Counted from the first letter of the stretch, positions 51,365 through 61,087 are shown. The stretch: 64,000 bases of DNA from Verrucomicrobiota bacterium (GCA_016222805.1 JACRQG010000007.1:1-64000); one strand, 5' to 3'. Numbers and translations are program-made. The notes: generated from the sequence alone by a model not told the origin.

Positions 51365-52966
51365 ATGAGCCCACTTCCCTTCGATCCCCTGCTGGTCGCC
51401 ATCGGCGCTCCCCTGGCCCTGGCGCTGCTCATCGCGCTGGGTCTGCCGAAGCGCTGGTCGGTCCGCCTCTCGTACGGGGCGTTCGCCGTTCCCCTGCTGA
51501 TGGCGCTGCACGTCTGGTGGCACTACGCGGCGGCGAAGCCGGAGTACGGCTACCGTTTCCTCACCCAGTACTCCACCGGACTCGACGCCCTCGGCATCAC
51601 CCTGAAGCTCGGTCTCAACGGCATCTCCCTGCCGCTCTTCGTCATGGCCGGCATCGTCGGGTTCGCCGCGGGCTTGTACGCGATCCAGTCGCAGGCCGAG
51701 CGCCTGAAAATCTACCTGATGCTGCTCCTGATCATGCAGGGCGGCCTCATGGGGGTGTTCGCGAGTGTCGACGTCTTCTTCCTCTATTTCTTCCACGAGC
51801 TCGCCCTGATTCCGACCTTCATCCTGATCGGCGTCTGGGGTGGGCGCGACCGCACCTATGCGGCGATGAAGGTGACCATTTACCTGACCCTGGGCGCGAT
51901 GGTCTCGCTGCTGGGCCTCATTGCCCTCTACGCGGGCAGCCAGGTGAACAGCTTCGACCTGATCGCGCTCAAGGAACACCTCGCGCGCTTCCCGCTGCCG
52001 GAGGCCCTGCAGCAAAACCTCTTCGGGCTGCTGCTCCTCGGCCTCGGCGTCCTGGTCTCACTCTGGCCGCTGCACACGTGGGCCCCCCTGGGCTACGGGG
52101 CCGCGCCAAGCGCCAACGCGATGCTGCACGCCGGCGTGCTCAAGAAGTTCGGGCTGTACACGCTGATCCAGGTGGTCGTGCCGCTGCTGCCGGCAGGCCC
52201 GGCCGTCGGGTTCACGATTCCCACCCTCCTCATCCCCGACATCCTCCTGCCCGCGGCCTGGGAGTCCGGAATCCCGACCAATCTCGGCTGGATCCTCGCA
52301 CTGCTCGCCGGAGGCGGCAACGTGCTGATCATCGGGCTCGTGACGATCGCGCAGCGCGACCTCAAGCAGATGCTCGGCTACAGCTCGGTGATGCACATGG
52401 GCTACGCCTTCCTCGGCATCGCCGCCGGCGGCGTGATCGGGCTCGGCGGCGTGGTGCTCCTGATGGTGGCGCACGGACTTTCGGTGGCGCTGCTCTTCCT
52501 CCTCGCGACCTGCGTGCACCACCGCACGCAGACTTTCGCGCTCGACGAGATGGGCGGGCTGGCGCCGAAGACGCCCGTGCTGGCGGCCTTCTTCGTGGCG
52601 GCGACCTTCGCCAGCATCGGCCTGCCGGGCTTCGCCAATTTCTGGGGCGAGCTCGCCATCTTTGTCGCCCTCTGGAATTTCTCCCCGCTGGTGACGGCGG
52701 TGGCGGTGGCGGGCGTGGTCCTGTCCGCGATCTACGGGCTGCGCGCCGCCGCGCGAATCTTCTTCGGGCCGCCGACCGACCGCATGGCCGAACTGGCCCA
52801 GCGGCAACCGCCGGTGGACCTGCGCTGGCCGGAGAAGCTGCCCGCCCTCGTCCTCCTGGCGGCACTGTTCTTCCTCGGGTTCTGGCCCAAGGCGATCTCG
52901 ACCCCCGTCCATGATGAACTGACGGTGCCGGCGCGGGTGGCCGCCCCGTCCTCCCCCTCGCGATGA
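51365..52966 (+). CDS. nuoM: NADH-quinone oxidoreductase subunit M, variant channel
   Basis: The protein has 533 residues. Typical features are Glu in YFFHELALIPTFILIGVWG near residue 144, the Lys pair in GVLKKFGLY and Glu in NFWGELAIF near 425. The usual helix-7 motif with a lysine before PxHxWLPDAHxxAPT is changed: this protein reads GVLVSLWPLHTWAPLGYGAA, without a lysine before the HTW and without LPDAH. That lysine is central to proton transfer in well-studied NuoM. The gene overlaps nuoN by 4 bases. Reading frame and family are certain; how protons pass this subunit is open. Confidence 0.94.
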   Translation: MSPLPFDPLLVAIGAPLALALLIALGLPKRWSVRLSYGAFAVPLLMALHVWWHYAAAKPEYGYRFLTQYSTGLDALGITLKLGLNGISLPLFVMAGIVGFAAGLYAIQSQAERLKIYLMLLLIMQGGLMGVFASVDVFFLYFFHELALIPTFILIGVWGGRDRTYAAMKVTIYLTLGAMVSLLGLIALYAGSQVNSFDLIALKEHLARFPLPEALQQNLFGLLLLGLGVLVSLWPLHTWAPLGYGAAPSANAMLHAGVLKKFGLYTLIQVVVPLLPAGPAVGFTIPTLLIPDILLPAAWESGIPTNLGWILALLAGGGNVLIIGLVTIAQRDLKQMLGYSSVMHMGYAFLGIAAGGVIGLGGVVLLMVAHGLSVALLFLLATCVHHRTQTFALDEMGGLAPKTPVLAAFFVAATFASIGLPGFANFWGELAIFVALWNFSPLVTAVAVAGVVLSAIYGLRAAARIFFGPPTDRMAELAQRQPPVDLRWPEKLPALVLLAALFFLGFWPKAISTPVHDELTVPARVAAPSSPSR

Positions 52967-54489
52967 CCCTCGAAGCCGCCAAACTTGCCGCCGCGGACAA
53001 CCTCTGGGGCGCCATCATCCCCGAACTGATGCTCGGCTGCATCGCGCTGCTGCTCCTCGGGCTCGAAATTATCCTCCCGCGCAAGCACCACGGCCTGATT
53101 CCGGACGTGGCGAGCGCGGGCCTGCTGGGGACGCTGCTGGGGCTGTTCCTCAACTGGAAGTCGGTGATGCTCGGCAGCGAGACGTTCAGCGGGCTGCTGT
53201 ACCACAGCACGGCCGGGCAGATGATGCGGGCCTTCTTCCTCGTGGCCGCCCTGCTGGTGTGCCTGCTGGCCCGCCTCACCCTCCCGCGGCAACCGGTCCC
53301 GCGGGTGGAGTTCTACCACATCCTGCTCGTGGTCACGGCGGCGATGATGCTGCTGGCCCAGAGCAATCACTTCGTGCTGCTCTTTGTGACGCTGGAGACG
53401 CTCACCATCGGGCTGTACGTCCTGGTCGCCTACCATCGCACGCAGCCGACCTCCCTCGAGGCCGGGTTGAAGTACCTGCTGATGGGCGCCCTCAGCTCGG
53501 GCCTGCTGCTCTTCGGGATCGTGCTGCTCTATGGAGTGGCCGGCAACCCGGCGCTCCCGGCCCACACGTCCCAGGGGCTCAACTACGCGGAGCTCGCCCG
53601 TTTCCTGGCCGCCAATCCGAACAACTTTGTCGCCGCGCTCGGGATCGCGCTGGTGCTGGCCGGCCTGGCCTTCAAGGTTGGCGCGTTTCCCTTCCAGATT
53701 TGGGTGCCCGACGTGTACCAGGGCGCACCCACGCCCGTCACTGCCTTCCTCGCCGTCGCTTCCAAGGCGGCCGGCTTCGCGGTGCTGCTGGCGCTTTGCG
53801 GCAACGGCGGAGCCTTCTCGCCGTACGGCTGGCTCGTCACCCCGGTCCTCACCGCGATGGCGGCGGCCACCATCCTCTTTGGCAACCTCGCCGCCCTCAC
53901 GCAGCACAACGTGAAACGCCTGATCGGCCTCTCGGGCGTATCCCACGCCGGGTTCCTCCTCCTTGGCGTCGTGGCGGCCCACCACATCCCGATGGCCGTC
54001 GGCGCGGTTTATTTCTACCTGTTCGCGTATCTGCTCGGGTCGTTTGCCGTGTTTGGCGTGATGGCTCATGTGTCGGGACCGGACGATGCGGAGCAGGAAC
54101 TCGATCACTATGCCGGCCTCGCGAAGGAGAGTCCCTTCCTCGCCACGGTGCTCGCGGTCGGCCTGGGTTCGCTGGCCGGCATCCCGCCGCTGGCCGGGTT
54201 CATGGGGAAGCTCTTCATCTTCATCGCGGCGTTCCAGTCGGGGGCGCGCGTCCTGCTGGCGATCGCGGCGATCGGCGTCGTGATTTCGATTTACTACTAC
54301 TTCGGATGGATCAAGGCGGCGTTCTTCGAGAGCTGGCAGCCGCCGGCAGATGCGACCGAGGGCCCGGCGCGTCCCGCGCGCAGCCCGGTCGGCCTGCTTA
54401 CCGGCGTGACCCTCGGCGCCCTCGCACTCGCCTCGGTGGTGATCGGATTCTACCCGGGTCCGTTCGGCCAGTGGCTGACGATGCGGTGA
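52963..54489 (+). CDS. nuoN: NADH-quinone oxidoreductase subunit N
   Basis: The protein has 508 residues, with the start in the ATGA overlap with nuoM. Antiporter-like motifs are intact: Glu in FVTLETLTIGLYVLV near residue 145, Lys in AFKVGAFPFQIWVPDVYQGA near 238, and NVKRLIGLSGVSHAG near 310. It is the antiporter-like subunit nearest the quinone side and the last gene of the operon. It is convergent with the glycosidase-like gene, with a strong hairpin in the 81-base gap. Confidence 0.95.
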   Translation: MTLEAAKLAAADNLWGAIIPELMLGCIALLLLGLEIILPRKHHGLIPDVASAGLLGTLLGLFLNWKSVMLGSETFSGLLYHSTAGQMMRAFFLVAALLVCLLARLTLPRQPVPRVEFYHILLVVTAAMMLLAQSNHFVLLFVTLETLTIGLYVLVAYHRTQPTSLEAGLKYLLMGALSSGLLLFGIVLLYGVAGNPALPAHTSQGLNYAELARFLAANPNNFVAALGIALVLAGLAFKVGAFPFQIWVPDVYQGAPTPVTAFLAVASKAAGFAVLLALCGNGGAFSPYGWLVTPVLTAMAAATILFGNLAALTQHNVKRLIGLSGVSHAGFLLLGVVAAHHIPMAVGAVYFYLFAYLLGSFAVFGVMAHVSGPDDAEQELDHYAGLAKESPFLATVLAVGLGSLAGIPPLAGFMGKLFIFIAAFQSGARVLLAIAAIGVVISIYYYFGWIKAAFFESWQPPADATEGPARPARSPVGLLTGVTLGALALASVVIGFYPGPFGQWLTMR

Positions 54490-54561
54490 GCCGCGCGGTG
54501 CGGTTCAGTGGTTTTCGGTTCCTCAAGGGCCACGCTCCCGCCTTTGGCTGAGGCGCGGCTC
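54488..54561. terminator. Large hairpin ending the nuo operon
   Basis: GAGCCGCGC (54488-54496) pairs perfectly with GCGCGGCTC (54553-54561). Inside, CCTCA and TGAGG, plus GCCA and TGGC, form an inner stem. It spans the convergent gap after nuoN and begins in the last codon. There is no T-run on either side, so it may act as a factor-assisted terminator or an mRNA end stabiliser. Confidence 0.45.
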
Positions 54562-54570
54562 CAGGATTCC

Positions 54571-56133
54571 TTAATCGACGAACCGCAACGAATACAGGTC
54601 GGCGTCCCGCAGGGCCACGCGCAGGCGGACGACCTGCCCGGCGACGGCCCCGACCTCCTTCCCCCGCGCCCACGCGACCGGACGATCCACGGTGTCGCCA
54701 AACAGCTCCTCGCAGTCGGCGAGCGCCAGGCCCGGGAGGGCCCGGCCGGCGGCATCCTGCAACTCCACCCGGATGCTGCCAGCGGCCGAGGTGGCGAAGT
54801 TGAGCGAGAGCTTCCGTCCGGTGAACGTGAAGGGTTTGGTGACGAGTTCGCCGCCGCTCATCGGGGCCGAGATCGACACGAACCCGTCGAGCCGGAGAAC
54901 ATACCGGCGCAGGGCGCTGCTCCGATCCGTCCAGTAGCTTTCGGTGGCATAGAGCGAAAGTTCGGCGGGGGCGCCGTCGTCGGGCGACCGGGTTTCCACG
55001 AGGTGCCAGGCAAGGTACTGGTGGCCGTAGTTCCAGGTGCCGGGGCGCTCGGGGCCGGGCCGGAGGAAGGCCTCGTTCCACCGCTTGAAGTGCACGCCAT
55101 CGCGGCTCGCCATGAGGAGCCCTTCCGTCAGCGCCGTACCGTAGCGCTGGCTGGTCCGGGCGCGCCATTCGCGGTGCTCGCCTTCCGGCAGCGCGCGCAT
55201 CGACTCCGACCAGCCGCGTTCGACGTAGCGCGTGGGAAATCCGATCAGAAGATGCGGCGCGCGGTGGTACGGCTTTACCTGGTTGGTGTACAGGTGCTCG
55301 CTGGGTGAGTCGACGTAGGTCAGGTCGCGCTGGTTCTCCCAGTGCAGGAAGTCGCGGGAGGTGGCGGTGCGAATGGCGCGGTGGCCCGTTGGCTTCCAGT
55401 TCTTCTCGTCGGTGACTCCGCCCGTGAAATACCGCCAGTACGCCCGGTAGACGCCGGCCGCGGCGTCCCAAAAGGCGAGGTTTTGCGAGTCGAAGGCACC
55501 ATCGGTGATGACGGGGGCGTCCGCCAGCGGCGCCCAGCGCAGGCCGTCGGCCGACTGCAGGGCGAGGAGCCCCTTGGGGGAACGCGACCGCACGATGGCC
55601 TTGAACTTCGCGGCCGGGGCCGCGGCGGGATTGTCGTCGAGGAAAACGGCGGGGTGGCCGCCATCGGGGGAGACGTTTCCCATCCGGCCGTGGGGAATGA
55701 CGATGTTGTTGGCCGTGGAGCCGTTGAAGTCATGCAGCCCAAGGGCGGGCTTGCGCCAGTGGATGCCGTCATCGCTTTCGGCGTAGCAGCAGAAGAGTGG
55801 ATGCTCGTTCGTATTCACCTTCTGATCCGGTGTCACCGTGAGCTGCCACGCCTTGTAGTACATCCGGTACTTGGTTCCGTCGTGGAAGACGCTGTGGTAC
55901 CCGCTGCCGCTGCCCTCCCAGGGAGCATCGTGGACGATGGCAATCTCGCGGGGTTCGGGATGGTGCAGCTGCTGCTCCGCCCGACCGGTGAGCCGATCGA
56001 TGAGAAAATCATCCACGAACAACTCGCGCCGCGAGCCGAGCGCAATGGCAGGTTCGGCGCCACCAAGCGCGCTGGCGAGCACCGCGGGAAGGAGCCTCGG
56101 GAGGACGGATCGCAGGAGGTGAGAAGAAAGCAT
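54571..56133 (-). CDS. Secreted glycosidase-like propeller protein
   Basis: The protein has 520 residues from ATG 56133, with a signal peptide (LLRSVLPRLLPAVLASALGG). The motif RRELFVDDFLIDRL near residue 33 and repeated YYKAW, YAESDDGIHWRKP, LQSADGLRWAPL and ATSRDFLHWEN blocks are those of five-bladed beta-propeller proteins related to GH32/GH43 enzymes, common in Planctomycetota and Verrucomicrobiota. A C-terminal beta-sandwich (about 415-520) follows. An exact activity cannot be assigned. It is divergent from the NHL-repeat gene at 56399 and may act with it on a glycan at the cell surface; this is inference. Confidence 0.7.
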   Translation of the reverse strand: MLSSHLLRSVLPRLLPAVLASALGGAEPAIALGSRRELFVDDFLIDRLTGRAEQQLHHPEPREIAIVHDAPWEGSGSGYHSVFHDGTKYRMYYKAWQLTVTPDQKVNTNEHPLFCCYAESDDGIHWRKPALGLHDFNGSTANNIVIPHGRMGNVSPDGGHPAVFLDDNPAAAPAAKFKAIVRSRSPKGLLALQSADGLRWAPLADAPVITDGAFDSQNLAFWDAAAGVYRAYWRYFTGGVTDEKNWKPTGHRAIRTATSRDFLHWENQRDLTYVDSPSEHLYTNQVKPYHRAPHLLIGFPTRYVERGWSESMRALPEGEHREWRARTSQRYGTALTEGLLMASRDGVHFKRWNEAFLRPGPERPGTWNYGHQYLAWHLVETRSPDDGAPAELSLYATESYWTDRSSALRRYVLRLDGFVSISAPMSGGELVTKPFTFTGRKLSLNFATSAAGSIRVELQDAAGRALPGLALADCEELFGDTVDRPVAWARGKEVGAVAGQVVRLRVALRDADLYSLRFVD

Positions 56134-56398
56134 GGGCGGATTGGGACTGCAGGAAAGAAGTAGGCCGCCAGTGTCGCAGGAAGACGAGCCCGGCTCGGCT
56201 GCCGAGTCAAAACTCACCCTTGAGTCCGACGATAGCGCTCTGCCCCCACTCGTGACGCGGAGTACAAGCGACGGCGGCAAGACTGCGCATGGCTCGCCGG
56301 TGATGCTGGGCATGAACCGGGTGCATATCCGTTGCCGTCGGATCGGCCGCAACGCTTGCCGGTTGCCCGCACCCTGTGACGCAGACAGATTCCTCGGC

Positions 56399-59365
56399 AT
56401 GTCTTCCGGCCGGAATTGGCTCTCGTGGATCGCGGCGCTGGCATTCAGCGGCGCCGGTCTGGTCCTGCCGGCGCAGACCTACGAGTTCACCACGGTGGCC
56501 GGGCATCCGTGGTACGGGTCGGACAAGGAGGGCTACGGGGCCCCTCATGGCAGCGCCGACGGGCAGGGCGACGCGGCGCGGTTCTATGTGCCTTCGGGCG
56601 TGGCGGTGGATGCCCGTGGCACCCTGTACATCGCGGACACCTTCAACCACACGGTGCGCCGCATTTCGACCGACGGCGTGGTCACCACGCTCGCGGGGCT
56701 GGCGGGTTCCGGAGGCGGGGCGGATGGAATCGGAGGCGCGGCGCGGTTCTTCCGGCCCGAGGGGATCGTGGTCGATGCAACCGGCACCTTGTTCGTCGCC
56801 GATACCCAGAATTGCACCCTGCGGCGGATCTCTCCGGAAGGCGTCGTCACCACCCTGGCCGGCCCGGTCGGAGGAAACTACGGGGGCAGCGGCGGGGCCG
56901 GCTACGCCGATGGCACCGGAATCGTAGCCCGCTTCCTGGCGCCAACCGGCCTCGCGCTCGATCCCTCGGGTAACCTCTATCTCGCCGATCGCGGCAACCA
57001 TGTCATCCGCAAGGTGACGCCGGCCGGCGTGGTCACCACTGTGGCTGGGGCCGCTGGGACGGCGGGGAGTACGAACGGCGCGCGCGGCGACGCGCGGTTC
57101 AATGAACCCACTGGAGTCGCGGTGGATGGCGCGGGCAACCTGTTCGTGGCCGACTACGGCAACAACGAGATCAGGAAAATCGCCGCGGACGGCAACGTCA
57201 CGACGCTCGCGGGCGACTCCAACTACGCCCTCGGGAACCTCGATGGCATCGGGCGGGCAGCGCGTTTCGGTCGTCCGCGTGCAGTTGTCCTGGATACGAA
57301 TGGCAATCTCCTCGTGCTCGATGCCGGCCCCGCCACGCTCCGCCGCGTGACGATGGCTGGTGTTGTGACCACCCTGGCCGGTTGGGCGCGCCCCTATGCT
57401 CAAAACGCGACGGTTTCGCCTTACGAATTGTCCTCTCCGCTGGTGGACAGCCCGGGCCCGGGAGCTCGGTTCAACCTTCCCTCGAGCCTGGCGATGGATC
57501 GGAACGGCGCCGTTTATGTTGCCGACTCAAACAACAACGTGATTCGCCGATGGGTGGCCGACGGCATGGTCTCGACCGTGGCGGGTCCCGGTTCCAGCAA
57601 CGGCAGCGCGGATGGCGCCGGTGGCGTGGCTCGCTTCAATTATCCGCGTGGCGTGGCGAGCGATGCCTTGGGAAATACTTATGTCGCGGATTCCGTGAGT
57701 CACACGATCCGTCGGATCGACTCCACGGGAAACGTCTCGACTCACGCGGGTCAGCCGGGTGTCGAGGGTGCGGCCGACGGTCCGGTGCGACAGGCACGCT
57801 TCTTCTACCCTTATGGCGTGGCCGTTGACGCGCTTGGCAACGTGTTCGTCGCCGATCGTCACAATCACACTGTGCGCCAGGTTTCCCCGACGGGTCTCGT
57901 CACGACGCTGGCTGGACTGGCCGGCGTGCGAGGCAATGTCGACGGGCCGGCGCAAACGGCGCGGTTCGCTCTGCCGGAAAGCGTGGCGGTGGATTTCGCT
58001 GGAAACGTGTACGTATCCGACGCTGGTAACGGCGCGATCCGTAAAGTCTCTCCGGCGGGATTGGTGTCCACCGTCGCGGCTACGATTGCTTTCTCGGACT
58101 TCGGCTGGCGGGTGGGCCAAGCCGTGGCGGTCGACGCGGCGGGAGTGGTTTACTTTGTCGATGGCAACCGGGTGCGAAAGATCGCCCGCGACGGCACGAT
58201 CACGACTCTCGCCGGCAGCCCGCCGATTCCCACGCGCGGAGGCGATGCGAGTTTTGCTCAGGTGGACGGCCCGGCGGAAGTGGCGCGCTTCACCGGACCG
58301 ACCGGGCTCGCGGTGGATCGGGTTGGAAACGTCTATGTCGCCGACGGCGGCGTCCGACAGGTACGGCCCGATGGATTTGTCACGACGATTAGCGGTTATG
58401 CTGGGGATGGGTCAGGTGGTGTCGTTTACAATGCCGGTTTTCTGCAGGCTTATGGAGTCGCGGTGGATCGTGACGGCTCCCTCCTCGTTTCCGATCTCTT
58501 CCACAACACCCTTCGCCGCGGAGTGCCGGCCGTGGTGCCGGGCCGGCTCGGCAATTTTTCCATCCTCACCACCTTGGCGAAAGAGGAGACCCTGACCCTG
58601 GGGACGATCATCGGTGGTGCGGGCACGGCGGGCAACAAACCCCTCCTCGTTCGGGCGGCCGGGCCGTCGCTGGCGCCGTTCGGACTCACCGGATTGCTCG
58701 CCGATCCGCGCCTCGAGTTCTATTCTGGTCCGGTCAAGATTCTCGAGAGCGACGATTGGGGGTCGGCTCCGGGTAATCTGTCGCTGGAGTTCGCGCAGTT
58801 GGGTGCCTTTCCCTTCGCCAACGCCTCCAAGGACGCTGCCCTCAGCCTGCTTTCGGTTCCGGCCGGCGGGCATACGGTGCGGGTCTCCGGCCAGAGCGGC
58901 ACCGCCGGCACGGTGCTGGCGGAAATCTACGAAGGGACCCTTCCGGCCATGATTGTGCCGGCACTCCGCCGACTCACCAATCTCTCGGTGCTCAAGAACC
59001 TCGACGCCGGTGGACTGACGGCTGGTTTCATCATCCGTGGCACGACCTCCTTGCGGGTGCTGGTCCGCGTCGCGGGCCCGTCACTGGCTGGATTTGGCCT
59101 GAGCGACTGGCTGGCCGATCCGCGACTGGAACTCTTCGACGGCACCGGGCGCAGCCTGGCCGCCAATGACAATTGGGGCGACCGCGGGAGTGCCGCCGAG
59201 GCCAGCGCGGCCTTTGCCCAGGCGGGCGCGTTTGCGTTTGCCGACCCGACTTCGAAGGATGCCGCCCTTCTCGCTACGTTGGGACCGGGCGCCTACACGG
59301 TGCAGGTACGCGGGGCGGAGGCGCGGAGTGGACTCGTGCTGGTCGAGGTCTACGAGGTACCCTGA
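56399..59365 (+). CDS. Secreted NHL-repeat protein with tandem LVEVYE-type C-terminal domains
   Basis: The protein has 988 residues from ATG 56399, which opens a signal peptide (WLSWIAALAFSGAGLVLPAQ). About ten NHL repeats fill residues 25-710, each like GVAVDxxGNLFVADxxNHxIRKV followed by VVTTLAG. They should fold as one or two six-bladed propellers. Two copies of a shared domain follow (about 715-850 and 859-988): LLVRAAGPSL/VLVRVAGPSL, LADPRLE, NDNWG and the ends LAEIYE and LVEVYEVP. The same pair closes the pectinesterase at 27944. NHL propellers commonly bind proteins or ligands. In-frame codons upstream to 56132 would overlap the divergent gene and are rejected. Confidence 0.88.
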   Translation: MSSGRNWLSWIAALAFSGAGLVLPAQTYEFTTVAGHPWYGSDKEGYGAPHGSADGQGDAARFYVPSGVAVDARGTLYIADTFNHTVRRISTDGVVTTLAGLAGSGGGADGIGGAARFFRPEGIVVDATGTLFVADTQNCTLRRISPEGVVTTLAGPVGGNYGGSGGAGYADGTGIVARFLAPTGLALDPSGNLYLADRGNHVIRKVTPAGVVTTVAGAAGTAGSTNGARGDARFNEPTGVAVDGAGNLFVADYGNNEIRKIAADGNVTTLAGDSNYALGNLDGIGRAARFGRPRAVVLDTNGNLLVLDAGPATLRRVTMAGVVTTLAGWARPYAQNATVSPYELSSPLVDSPGPGARFNLPSSLAMDRNGAVYVADSNNNVIRRWVADGMVSTVAGPGSSNGSADGAGGVARFNYPRGVASDALGNTYVADSVSHTIRRIDSTGNVSTHAGQPGVEGAADGPVRQARFFYPYGVAVDALGNVFVADRHNHTVRQVSPTGLVTTLAGLAGVRGNVDGPAQTARFALPESVAVDFAGNVYVSDAGNGAIRKVSPAGLVSTVAATIAFSDFGWRVGQAVAVDAAGVVYFVDGNRVRKIARDGTITTLAGSPPIPTRGGDASFAQVDGPAEVARFTGPTGLAVDRVGNVYVADGGVRQVRPDGFVTTISGYAGDGSGGVVYNAGFLQAYGVAVDRDGSLLVSDLFHNTLRRGVPAVVPGRLGNFSILTTLAKEETLTLGTIIGGAGTAGNKPLLVRAAGPSLAPFGLTGLLADPRLEFYSGPVKILESDDWGSAPGNLSLEFAQLGAFPFANASKDAALSLLSVPAGGHTVRVSGQSGTAGTVLAEIYEGTLPAMIVPALRRLTNLSVLKNLDAGGLTAGFIIRGTTSLRVLVRVAGPSLAGFGLSDWLADPRLELFDGTGRSLAANDNWGDRGSAAEASAAFAQAGAFAFADPTSKDAALLATLGPGAYTVQVRGAEARSGLVLVEVYEVP

Positions 59366-59493
59366 GGGCCGGTCGGCGGGCGCGATTGCGGCGGCGGAGA
59401 TGGCGCGTGGGGGCGGGCGTTGTTTGCCGCCGGCCGTTTCCCTGCTTGCGCCGCTCGCGGCTCTTTGCGGCGATGGGCCCCACTCCACGTTGC

Positions 59494-60840
59494 ATGAGAA
59501 TCACCGGCCTTGCCCTCGTCCCGCCGCCCACCGCCAGCGACCTGCCCAAGGTCACGCCGGAACTGCTCGCCTCGGTGCTGGCGCGTTATTCGCGCAGCAA
59601 CGAGGGCATCGCCACCATCCTCTCCAAGGTCGACCTCGCGAACCCCGATGCCTCGATCGATCGCATCCTCAAGTTCGTCGACTACGGGCATGCATCCATT
59701 GGCGGTCTCACGGGCGGGCTCGCTGTCGCCCTCGACGATGTCTCGATGTGGCTGGCGTATAAAATTTTCGAAATCGCCACGATGGCCGACGGCCAGGAGT
59801 CGAGCACGCGCTACATCACGATGGACGCGGCCAACGTGCCGTCCGCCGAGGAACTCGGCATCCCGCCGGACCTGGTGCCGCGCTGGCAGGCCCTGCTGGC
59901 CCGGGCCTTTGCGGCCTACCATGCCGAGTATGCGCGCCTCGACGGACTCGCGACGCGTGAGCCGGAGCGCGTGCGACTGCCCGCCGATGCCAAACCCCCC
60001 GTCGTCGCGCGGCTCCGCAAGAACTACGCGCTGGATCGGGCGCGCTACTTCATTCCGCTCGCCACCCGGACGAACCTCGGCCTCGTGCAGTCCTCCCGCA
60101 TGTGGGCGACGACCGTGAAGCACCTGGCGTCGCTTCCGCATCCCGAGGCCCGCGCCGCCGCCGATCTGATCCGCGCCGAACTGCTCAAACAGTCGCCGCG
60201 GTTGATGCGCCACAGCCTGGCGGAACGATCGTACGAGGAGCAGGCGCGGCAGGAACTCGAGCGCTCGCTCCTGCTCGGCCGGGAGCGGCTCTCCGCGGCT
60301 CCGCTGGCGGACGACGTCTGGGTGCAGGTCGATCGCGCGGCGCCGCCCTGGCTGGCAGAGACCCAGCCGGTGGCGGAGGCGTTGCGGCATCGCGCCAACC
60401 GCTACGGTCAGCAGGGCCTCGCGACCCGGCGCATGCGGGTGACTTTTGCCTGGAACAACATGGCGCTGGCGGAGCTGCGCGACCTGAACCGCCACCGCAC
60501 CGGGCACCGGTACACGCCGCTGATCCAGGCCGGATTCTATCTGCCACCCGAGATCGATCGCGCGCCTCATGCCGCCTTGCTCGACGAACAGGTGGCGTTC
60601 ACCCGGGAACTGCTCGCGCGGGGTTCGCCCGCCTATGTGTATTCGCTGCTGCTCGGGGCCCAGACCCCATTCGAGCACAGCACGCAGGCGGACAAATTCA
60701 TCTACGAGGCGGAACTGCGCACCGGCATGGGCGCCCATTTCCGCTACGCCGAGCACCTGAGCGCGGCCTTGCAGAGATTTTTCGCCCAGGTTCCCGAGGC
60801 GCGCGATTGGGTGGTCGAGGGCAAGGCCGAGCCGGAGTGA
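59494..60840 (+). CDS. ThyX-like double-domain protein
   Basis: The protein has 448 residues from ATG 59494; ATG 59473 is an alternative. Two ThyX (flavin-dependent thymidylate synthase) like halves are visible. The first has YGHASIGG near residue 65, DVSMWLAYKIFEIATMADGQ and ESSTRY; the second has ALAELRDLNRHRTGHRYTPL near 330 and PFEHSTQADKFIYEAELRTG. Classic ThyX is about 220-250 residues with RHRxxSxxxxSxRY; here the motif is split and altered, with RHRTGHRY in the second half. It may form an intramolecular dimer with changed activity. A role in thymidylate synthesis cannot be assumed. Confidence 0.7.
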   Translation: MRITGLALVPPPTASDLPKVTPELLASVLARYSRSNEGIATILSKVDLANPDASIDRILKFVDYGHASIGGLTGGLAVALDDVSMWLAYKIFEIATMADGQESSTRYITMDAANVPSAEELGIPPDLVPRWQALLARAFAAYHAEYARLDGLATREPERVRLPADAKPPVVARLRKNYALDRARYFIPLATRTNLGLVQSSRMWATTVKHLASLPHPEARAAADLIRAELLKQSPRLMRHSLAERSYEEQARQELERSLLLGRERLSAAPLADDVWVQVDRAAPPWLAETQPVAEALRHRANRYGQQGLATRRMRVTFAWNNMALAELRDLNRHRTGHRYTPLIQAGFYLPPEIDRAPHAALLDEQVAFTRELLARGSPAYVYSLLLGAQTPFEHSTQADKFIYEAELRTGMGAHFRYAEHLSAALQRFFAQVPEARDWVVEGKAEPE

Positions 60841-61028
60841 GGTGCGGCGCTCGTCTTTTCCGCTTTAGCCTCGGCGGAGGGGGAAGGGCGGGGTGGGTGG
60901 CGTCCGCGAAAGGGGAGATGGGCGCAGCGGTGCGGGAGTGGCTACCTGAGTTGGCGCTGATGGGTCGCGCCTTCGGCTTTCTCCGGCCCACCACCGCCAG
61001 CCGAACGATGCGCCTGCGAGGCCGGGTC

Positions 61029-61062
61029 ATGCCAGTTTGTGTTTGCCGCAAACTGATGGCAT
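61029..61062. promoter_or_regulatory. Inverted repeat before secreted protein gene
   Basis: CAGTTTG (61033-61039) and CAAACTG (61049-61055) are perfect arms around 9 bases; ATGCC and GGCAT extend the stem outward with a 2-base bulge. It lies about 25 bases before the ATG at 61088, in a 247-base gap without other features. It could be an operator or an mRNA hairpin. No T-run follows. Confidence 0.4.
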
Positions 61063-61087
61063 TGCATTCATCTAGGTGCCATCCGTC

